DNA of 5,229 nt from Bacteroidales bacterium (lineage in GTDB: Bacteria > Bacteroidota > Bacteroidia > Bacteroidales > JAADJA01): the NCBI GenBank assembly GCA_030635465.1, contig DAOVYU010000123.1:1-5229 (forward strand), given 5' to 3'. This document shows positions 1-5,229 of the stretch, piece after piece. The position numbers and the translations under genes were made by a program. The notes below the pieces were generated by a model. That model searched no databases, was not told the origin of the DNA, and saw only the letters and a program-made list of their open reading frames with translations. Numbering within the stretch: position 1 is the first letter of the stretch; the number at the start of each line of letters is the position of its first letter.

Positions 1-2387
1 TGGAATTTGAAGGAGAGTGGATGCAACATGAAAAGTATGGTGAGCAATTTAAAGCTCATCATGTTATTGAGAAAAAACCTGCTTCTGCATCTGCTTTGGA
101 AAAATACATTGGTTCAGGTTTAATCTATGGCGTTGGCCCAAAAATAGCTAAACGTATTGTGAAATATTTTGGGAAAGATACCCTTGAAGTTTTTGAAGAT
201 AACATTGAACGATTGACAGAAGTACCCGGAATTGCTAAAACAAAGATGGAGCAAATTTCATCCTCATGGACCGAGCATCGTGAGATTAGAAACGTTATGT
301 TGTTTTTGCAGAAATACGGTGTAAGCACTTTGTTTGCTGTTAAAATTTTCAAGAATTACGGCAATGATGCCATTAAAATTGTTCAGGACAACCCCTATCA
401 ATTATCTAAAGATATTTACGGCATTGGTTTCTTGTCGGCCGATCGTATTGCTTTGAGCCTGGGTATTGAAAAAAACAGCCCCAGGCGAATCCGGGCAGCA
501 ATTGGTCATGTGCTTGGAGCAAGCAGAGATCAGGGTCATTGCTATCTGGAATCAGAGCATATCCAGGAGGAGGTTGAAAAACTGTTAAAGGAGGATTTTC
601 AGGAATTGACAGCAACCGGGATTGCGGGAATGGAAAAGGATAACGAACTGAGAGTCCGTTTAAAAAAGGGAGAACCTGAACCTGTAAAATGCTACTATTC
701 CAAAAGTCTTTATTACGATGAGTTGCATACAGCAGAGCGAGTGAAAAAGTTCATTTCTCAAAAAATCACAGTGGATGAAAAACGAGTGGAAAAATGGTTA
801 AAGCGATACAATGAGCTGCAGGCATTTCCGCTTAGTGATGAACAATACAATTCAGTATTGGGAGTAACCATGCATGGGTTTTCTATTCTTACCGGTGGGC
901 CGGGTTGTGGTAAAACAACTACTATCAAAGCATTGGTGAAATTGCTGAAAGCAATGAAAAAGAGAATTACTCTGGCAGCTCCAACCGGACGGGCAGCACA
1001 ACGTATGTCTGAAATTATTGGCGATGAATCACAAACCATCCACCGTTTGTTGGTTTGGCAACCTATGTCGGGACAGTTCAAAAAAAACGAAGAGGAACAA
1101 CTGGAAACTGATTTCATCATTATTGACGAATGCTCTATGCTGGATATCTCGTTGGCAGCAAGTTTATTGAAAGCCATTCCATTAACCGCTCAGGTATTGT
1201 TTATTGGCGATGCCAATCAATTACCATCGGTTGGAGCAGGAAATGTATTGAAAGACCTGATTGACAGTCAGAAAATTCCATTATTTCAGCTTGCCAAAGT
1301 ATTTCGTCAGGCTCAACAAAGTCAGATTAATAATTATGCTCACCAGATTAACAATGGAACAATTCCTAAAATAGAATCGCCCATTAATCACCCGGATATT
1401 TGGAATACAGAAGATGATTGTCTGTTTTTTGATTCAGAAGAGGCCACTAAAGACCAAATGAACTTCATCAGGAAGATTCGTAGCTCCATGAAAAATGTGA
1501 TTGATAATGAAGGTGTGGCTTTTATGAGAGAAAGCAAACCGGATGATGTGGAGGATAATTACAAGACAGTTACCCTGGAAGATGATTATTATATTGATTC
1601 TACTTCACCACAGGAAATAGAAGAAATCAGGAAACAGGGTGTGCGTTCATACATATTTTCAATTCCTAAAAACTTCCTGGAAACCAATATCAATACATTG
1701 CTAAAGTCAGATACTCATGCCTCAGCACTAAAAGAGGTGCTTAAGAGTATTCATCCCTGGTCGTCGTTGAACCTTGGCTTTATAGCTTCGGAAATGATTG
1801 TTCGCTTATATACCCAAACTATCAAAGAGAGAGTTGGAAAAAACCTTGAAGTCCAGATTTTATCTCCAATGACAGTTGGTAGCCTGGGTACACGAAACTT
1901 AAATCAACTCGTTCAATCGACGTTTAATCCGGAAAACAAAAACAAACCTGTTTTAGAAATGGGAGAACGTAAATTTCGTTTGAATGACCGGGTTATCCAA
2001 CGAAGAAATAATTACGATCTGGAAGTGTTTAACGGTGATATTGGCGAAATAAACGCAATAGATAATCAGGAGATGACTTTGGCAGTTACTTACCACAATG
2101 GAACAGAAAGCAGAAATGTTTTTTATAAAAAGCAGGACATTATGGATCTCGATTTAGCATACGCCATTACAATCCATAAATCACAGGGAAGCGAATTTGA
2201 TGTGGTAATCATTCCTTTAGTGATGCAGCATTTCACGATGTTGTACCGCAATTTGATTTACACTGCTTTAACCCGTGCGAAAAAAATGACGATTTTTGTT
2301 GGTACAAGAAAAGCGCTTGGTATTGCTGTTAAGAACATTGACAACAGAGTCCGAAAGACAATGCTGAAAGTGATCATTCAGGAATGA
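1..2387 (+). CDS. recD2: RecD-like (RecD2/TraA-type) ATP-dependent 5'-3' DNA helicase, 5' end cut by window
   Basis: This is an SF1B DNA helicase, expected to unwind DNA 5'-3' using ATP in repair or recombination. Numbering from the ATG at 21, residues 1-30 look like the end of the N-terminal RecD2 domain, and 30-96 form the helix-hairpin-helix region (GVGPKIAKRI, then EVPGIAKTKM). The motor follows: Walker A GGPGCGKTT 292-300 (K298), motif Ia APTGRAAQRM 320-329, Walker B IIIDE 366-370, motif III GDANQLPSVG 396-405, arginine in VFRQ 427-430, an SH3-like stretch around 655-677, motif V TIHKSQGSEFD 717-727, and motif VI YTALTRAKK 747-755 with R752 as the likely arginine finger. All core motifs are intact. 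About 115 residues (roughly 472-590) are inserted before motif IV/ILSPM compared with ordinary RecD2. The ATG at 21 is not the true start: codons 3-20 read EFEGEW, completing a RecD2-like GEW-x-x-H-x-K-Y-G-x-Q-F motif, so the gene begins outside the window. RecBCD-type RecD is less likely because the HhH region is present. The gene converges on the UvrD-type gene with a 10-base overlap. Confidence 0.93.
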   Translation, partial: EFEGEWMQHEKYGEQFKAHHVIEKKPASASALEKYIGSGLIYGVGPKIAKRIVKYFGKDTLEVFEDNIERLTEVPGIAKTKMEQISSSWTEHREIRNVMLFLQKYGVSTLFAVKIFKNYGNDAIKIVQDNPYQLSKDIYGIGFLSADRIALSLGIEKNSPRRIRAAIGHVLGASRDQGHCYLESEHIQEEVEKLLKEDFQELTATGIAGMEKDNELRVRLKKGEPEPVKCYYSKSLYYDELHTAERVKKFISQKITVDEKRVEKWLKRYNELQAFPLSDEQYNSVLGVTMHGFSILTGGPGCGKTTTIKALVKLLKAMKKRITLAAPTGRAAQRMSEIIGDESQTIHRLLVWQPMSGQFKKNEEEQLETDFIIIDECSMLDISLAASLLKAIPLTAQVLFIGDANQLPSVGAGNVLKDLIDSQKIPLFQLAKVFRQAQQSQINNYAHQINNGTIPKIESPINHPDIWNTEDDCLFFDSEEATKDQMNFIRKIRSSMKNVIDNEGVAFMRESKPDDVEDNYKTVTLEDDYYIDSTSPQEIEEIRKQGVRSYIFSIPKNFLETNINTLLKSDTHASALKEVLKSIHPWSSLNLGFIASEMIVRLYTQTIKERVGKNLEVQILSPMTVGSLGTRNLNQLVQSTFNPENKNKPVLEMGERKFRLNDRVIQRRNNYDLEVFNGDIGEINAIDNQEMTLAVTYHNGTESRNVFYKKQDIMDLDLAYAITIHKSQGSEFDVVIIPLVMQHFTMLYRNLIYTALTRAKKMTIFVGTRKALGIAVKNIDNRVRKTMLKVIIQE

Positions 2388-2400
2388 TTACTTTTTTTTT
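2370..2400 (+). terminator. Rho-independent terminator of the RecD-like gene, overlapping its stop codon
   Basis: Bases 2370-2378 (GTGATCATT) pair with 2383-2391 (AATGATTAC) around a CAGG loop. This gives nine base pairs, one of them G-U, and nine T residues follow directly at 2392-2400. Three A residues at 2367-2369 could pair with the first Ts and lengthen the stem. The stem contains the plus-strand TGA (2385-2387) and the end of the convergent gene. The stem is A/T-rich, so its strength is uncertain, but the position and the U-tract are as expected. On the minus strand the stem is followed only by CTTTC, so termination of the other gene here would be weak at best. Confidence 0.65.
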
Positions 2401-5229
2401 GATTTTGTTTAACAAAAACCAATTCAGGCAGAATAATTAGTATTTCTTTCACGTCGTTTGCGTCATCTTGCTTTTTCCAATAAAGAATAAAATTCACCTT
2501 CGATTCAAACAGACGATAACCATTTTGTTCCAATGAGGTTTTTCTTTTCGCAAAATGGTTAGAAAACTTAACTACCGTTTCACCATTGGAATTTGTTAAT
2601 CCCTCATCACTGATTGACAATGATTGTCCGCTTTCAAGAGGCAATATCCTATGCCGGATGTAATTAAAATAACCTAAGTTGATATCATTATGCATTAAAT
2701 ACAGCACCAGATACCCGGGAGTTGAATAACTACTATTATCGTTTTCGCAAGACATATTATCAACAATAATATTATTCAGATAATTGCCATTATGGTGGAT
2801 TACTAAATTTCGTTTAGCGCGGGTCATCGCAACATACAACTGACGTTTATTATCATCCGAATCAGCATTGAAATCATCAAGCATCAAAAAGACATTTTCA
2901 AACTCTTTCCCTTTTGCTTTATGAATAGTAGAAACGTTTATCGTCTCACCGTTTTCTGAGGAGAAATCTTCCAGCTTTGATTCTTTTATGAAAACAACAA
3001 GATCTGATATGTACTTAGCCCTGGGATTAGTTTCCTGAAAATCAATAATTAATGATTTGCATAGTTCAAAATTTGAGCTTAGACGGTGTTTTTTAGTAAA
3101 CTTCCTCTTTGCATCGGCCCAGGTATCATTGCTAATTAAAGCAGCACCTTTATCACTCTTCAATTCATCAATAAATGATCTGATTTCATAAAGATTACAG
3201 AGGTTAAATCCATCGTTTGACTGAATTAATTTTGCCGGCATTCCGTTTTTGAGAATCAATCCGGTAATTTGCAAAGCCTCATCGTTTGTCTTTGTTAAAA
3301 CACCTGTAGTTCCTGATAGGCCGGATGAAATTATATCTCTCACCAGAGGTACAATCAGGTTTCTGCTCTGATAGTGAATGAGCCTGATCTGACCATTGTC
3401 TTTTTGGACAGGTGTAATAGGTGTTGTTTTAAAACGTCGTTGAATTCGTTTAACAAACTGATTTGTAAACTCAATAAGATTCTTTTTACTTCTGAAATTT
3501 TCAATTAGTTCATACTTTTTTGCACCATCTTCCAAAACAAATTGCTCAAAATACTTCGAATCAGCCCCTCTGAAAGTATAAATATTCTGGTCATCATCAC
3601 CAACAGCAATCACCCTCATTTCTTCATTCTTATCCATAAGGGCCTTTATTAAACGGAATTCATCCAAATCCATGTCCTGAGCTTCATCAATTACCAGAAC
3701 ATTTTTTGTAATACGATTTCGCTCTACTTCGCCATTTATGATTTTTTCAGTTGTAATTTGAAGGATTTTATCTGATTTTTCAAGATTACCAACTCTTCCC
3801 AGCAAGTTGAAACAATACGAATGAAAAGTCCTAATTTCCACGTAGTTAGCAGCATTGCCAATTAGATCAAGCAATCTTTTTTTGAACTCTGTCGTGGCAG
3901 CTCTTGAAAAAGTAAGCATTAACAACTGTTCGTGCTTAATGTCTTCCAATAGAAGCAAGGAAGCTAATTTGTGCACCAGTAATCTGGTTTTTCCACTGCC
4001 TGGTCCTGCTGCAACAGTAATATTTTTGGACTGAATATCGTTGATAATCTCCAGCTTGCTCAGGGCCAGTGAGTCGAATAACTGACGAAATTTGCCTGGT
4101 GTAATGTTCTTTTTAATATCCTCTTTCAGACTTCCGGGAAAGTATATATTTAGAAATGAAGAATAATTCAATTGGAAATAGTCATCTGCAAACTTCAATG
4201 CTCTATTGTAATCAACCAGCATCTTTTTAGCATACTCACCAACAATATGAATTTGCTGAATCTTATTGTCATAAAACTGATCAAGATGTATGTAATCATC
4301 ATTCTTGTATTGAATCTTATTGTTTTGTTCAATTCTGTCAATGGTCAATCTGTTATATACAACTAAAAAGCCGCCTTCTATTATAATTGCAACAATTCTG
4401 GACAAATAAAACAGAGTATCTTCGATATCTTCAATTGAAATATCAAGTTTAAAGAGCATTGACTCCTTATTATAACTCTCTTTTAGCTCATGAACAGAGA
4501 ACTCAACCAGCATCTCATTTTTGTTGATACTGCCATCCTCTTGCACCTCCTGTGTTTTGTTATACAGGAAACTGACGATGAATTTTGATAGTTCATGCCT
4601 CTTTCTTTGTTTCTGTTTTAATACATCTTTATGTTGAGTACATATTATTGTGATATAATCTCTCGAATTGTTATGATTATTCCATTTGATCCAATTTTTT
4701 ATTGCCCAGTAATTCAGAATTGTCTTAATCCTGTTCGGATTGATATCTTTACATCCATTCTCAAATCCTTCTTCATTTAATTCCTTCAGATGCAAGGTTT
4801 TTTCTTGTTCTTCAATAACAGGTAAAAGATAGTTCTCTATATGAGCATAGGATTCAACAATACTTAATGAGCGGTTTATATTGTCGTTTTGCTTTATATA
4901 CGCAGTTAAATCTTTTGTATCTGCCAGAATTTTTTCTTCTCTCAGAAGTGTTATAATTCTTATTACTTCCCCTTTAACAATTCCCAGGTGGTCTGAAATG
5001 TAATCAATTCTGGATTCTGCAACTTCATCATTTGTGTGTTTCCGGTTTTTTGCTGCAAGTATTTTTTTAATGATACGAATTGCATTAACTTTTTGCTTTT
5101 CATCAAATCCTGAAGAACTGTTTATCTTTTCAATTGCCTGTTGAACATTTTTCACCAGAATGCTATTTGCAAAGATCCTGGGAATGTTTTGACCGCGTTT
5201 TAAATACCCTGCATTCTCAATTGCTGCAA
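2378..5229 (-). CDS. UvrD/Rep-type helicase forming the C-terminal half of a probable RecQ-UvrD fusion; 5' end cut by window
   Basis: Numbered from the GTG at 5155, residues 360-790 form an SF1A motor expected to move 3'-5' on single-stranded DNA. Its motifs are Walker A AAGPGSGKT 382-390 (K389), Ia LTFSRAATTEF 414-424, Ic RTFHSYCF 442-449, DEAQD 490-494, motif III GDDDQNIYTFRGAD 519-532, ENFRS 552-556, motif V STIHKAKGKEF 742-752, and motif VI YVAMTRAK 774-781 (R779). A classical Q motif before Walker A is not evident. Residues 1-360 are a mostly helical linker with a winged-helix-like segment near 40-90 (DYISDHLGIVKGEVIRIITL). Residues 790-925 are an unassigned tail. The GTG is unlikely to be the start: the frame stays open for 24 further codons to the edge, reads smoothly into the linker, has no ribosome binding site at the GTG, and has no in-frame ATG until residue 215. 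The upstream residues AGYLKRGQNIPR resemble the post-motor winged helix of RecQ-family helicases. I infer, from memory of such large proteins, that a RecQ motor lies just outside the window. The UvrD assignment is secure and the fusion is probable. Confidence 0.9.
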   Translation of the reverse strand, partial: AAIENAGYLKRGQNIPRIFANSILVKNVQQAIEKINSSSGFDEKQKVNAIRIIKKILAAKNRKHTNDEVAESRIDYISDHLGIVKGEVIRIITLLREEKILADTKDLTAYIKQNDNINRSLSIVESYAHIENYLLPVIEEQEKTLHLKELNEEGFENGCKDINPNRIKTILNYWAIKNWIKWNNHNNSRDYITIICTQHKDVLKQKQRKRHELSKFIVSFLYNKTQEVQEDGSINKNEMLVEFSVHELKESYNKESMLFKLDISIEDIEDTLFYLSRIVAIIIEGGFLVVYNRLTIDRIEQNNKIQYKNDDYIHLDQFYDNKIQQIHIVGEYAKKMLVDYNRALKFADDYFQLNYSSFLNIYFPGSLKEDIKKNITPGKFRQLFDSLALSKLEIINDIQSKNITVAAGPGSGKTRLLVHKLASLLLLEDIKHEQLLMLTFSRAATTEFKKRLLDLIGNAANYVEIRTFHSYCFNLLGRVGNLEKSDKILQITTEKIINGEVERNRITKNVLVIDEAQDMDLDEFRLIKALMDKNEEMRVIAVGDDDQNIYTFRGADSKYFEQFVLEDGAKKYELIENFRSKKNLIEFTNQFVKRIQRRFKTTPITPVQKDNGQIRLIHYQSRNLIVPLVRDIISSGLSGTTGVLTKTNDEALQITGLILKNGMPAKLIQSNDGFNLCNLYEIRSFIDELKSDKGAALISNDTWADAKRKFTKKHRLSSNFELCKSLIIDFQETNPRAKYISDLVVFIKESKLEDFSSENGETINVSTIHKAKGKEFENVFLMLDDFNADSDDNKRQLYVAMTRAKRNLVIHHNGNYLNNIIVDNMSCENDNSSYSTPGYLVLYLMHNDINLGYFNYIRHRILPLESGQSLSISDEGLTNSNGETVVKFSNHFAKRKTSLEQNGYRLFESKVNFILYWKKQDDANDVKEILIILPELVFVKQNQKKSNHS

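Noticed and set aside
10..23. AAGGAG five bases before the ATG at 21, looking like a ribosome binding site and start for the RecD-like gene
   Set aside because: The same bases encode EFEGEW in frame with the gene, and GEW plus the following H-x-K-Y-G-x-Q-F matches the conserved RecD2 N-terminal domain. The frame has no stop up to the window edge, so the resemblance is probably chance.
758..1177. A 139-codon open frame antisense to the RecD-like gene, with smaller ones at 125-352 and 406-615
   Set aside because: They lie opposite conserved helicase motifs, have low-complexity, Ser/Pro/Cys-rich translations and no recognisable domain, and are explained as shadows of the real gene.
1434..1790. 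The RecD insertion as an intein or recently inserted element
   Set aside because: There is no intein-type Cys/Ser start with a His-Asn end at a conserved motif, the segment is too short for a typical intein, there are no flanking repeats, and the composition matches the host gene.
4172..4366. A 64-codon plus-strand frame with a hydrophobic, membrane-like translation
   Set aside because: It is the opposite strand of an A/T-rich part of the helicase linker. The Ile/Leu/Asn-rich product follows from base composition, and there is no ribosome binding site or promoter that I can support.
5153..5155. GTG as the start codon of the UvrD-type gene
   Set aside because: There is no ribosome binding site in front of it, the frame stays open to the edge, and the upstream residues look like coding sequence of a RecQ-type protein.
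1..5229. CRISPR array, tRNA, transposon ends or long repeats
   Set aside because: I saw no spaced direct repeats, cloverleaf-like segments or paired terminal inverted repeats, and nearly every base is inside one of the two helicase genes.

Overview
The window holds two large, convergent helicase genes that fill it almost completely. Both are cut at their 5' ends by the window edges, so neither true start codon nor any promoter is visible. On the plus strand (bases 1-2387) is most of a RecD-like superfamily 1B DNA helicase of the RecD2/TraA type. On the minus strand (5229 down to 2378) is the C-terminal part of a very large protein that ends in a UvrD/Rep-type superfamily 1A helicase. Reading that frame past its first apparent start (a GTG at 5155) to the window edge gives 24 more open codons. 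These resemble the end of the winged-helix region that follows the motor in RecQ-family helicases. The minus-strand gene is therefore probably the back half of a RecQ-UvrD dual-motor protein.

The two genes meet tail to tail at 2378-2387 with a 10-base overlap containing both TGA stop codons. A 9-bp stem-loop (2370-2391) followed by nine T residues (2392-2400) overlaps this junction. It looks like an intrinsic terminator for the plus-strand gene, and it is built inside the coding ends of both genes. There is no intergenic stretch, RNA gene, mobile element or repeat array that I can support.

The moderate to low G+C (some lines of the minus-strand gene fall below 30%), the standard code with TGA stops, and the resemblance of both proteins to forms I remember from Bacteroidota suggest a member of that phylum. 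This assignment is tentative and rests on recall, not on a search. RecD2 enzymes translocate 5'-3', while UvrD and RecQ enzymes translocate 3'-5', so the pair would supply opposite-polarity motors. That would suit DNA repair, replication-fork rescue or recombination, and possibly defence, but nothing in the window decides between these.

The main points of interest are the probable RecQ-UvrD fusion with its uncharacterised linker and tail, a roughly 115-residue insertion in the RecD-like motor, and the economical gene junction with its embedded terminator.
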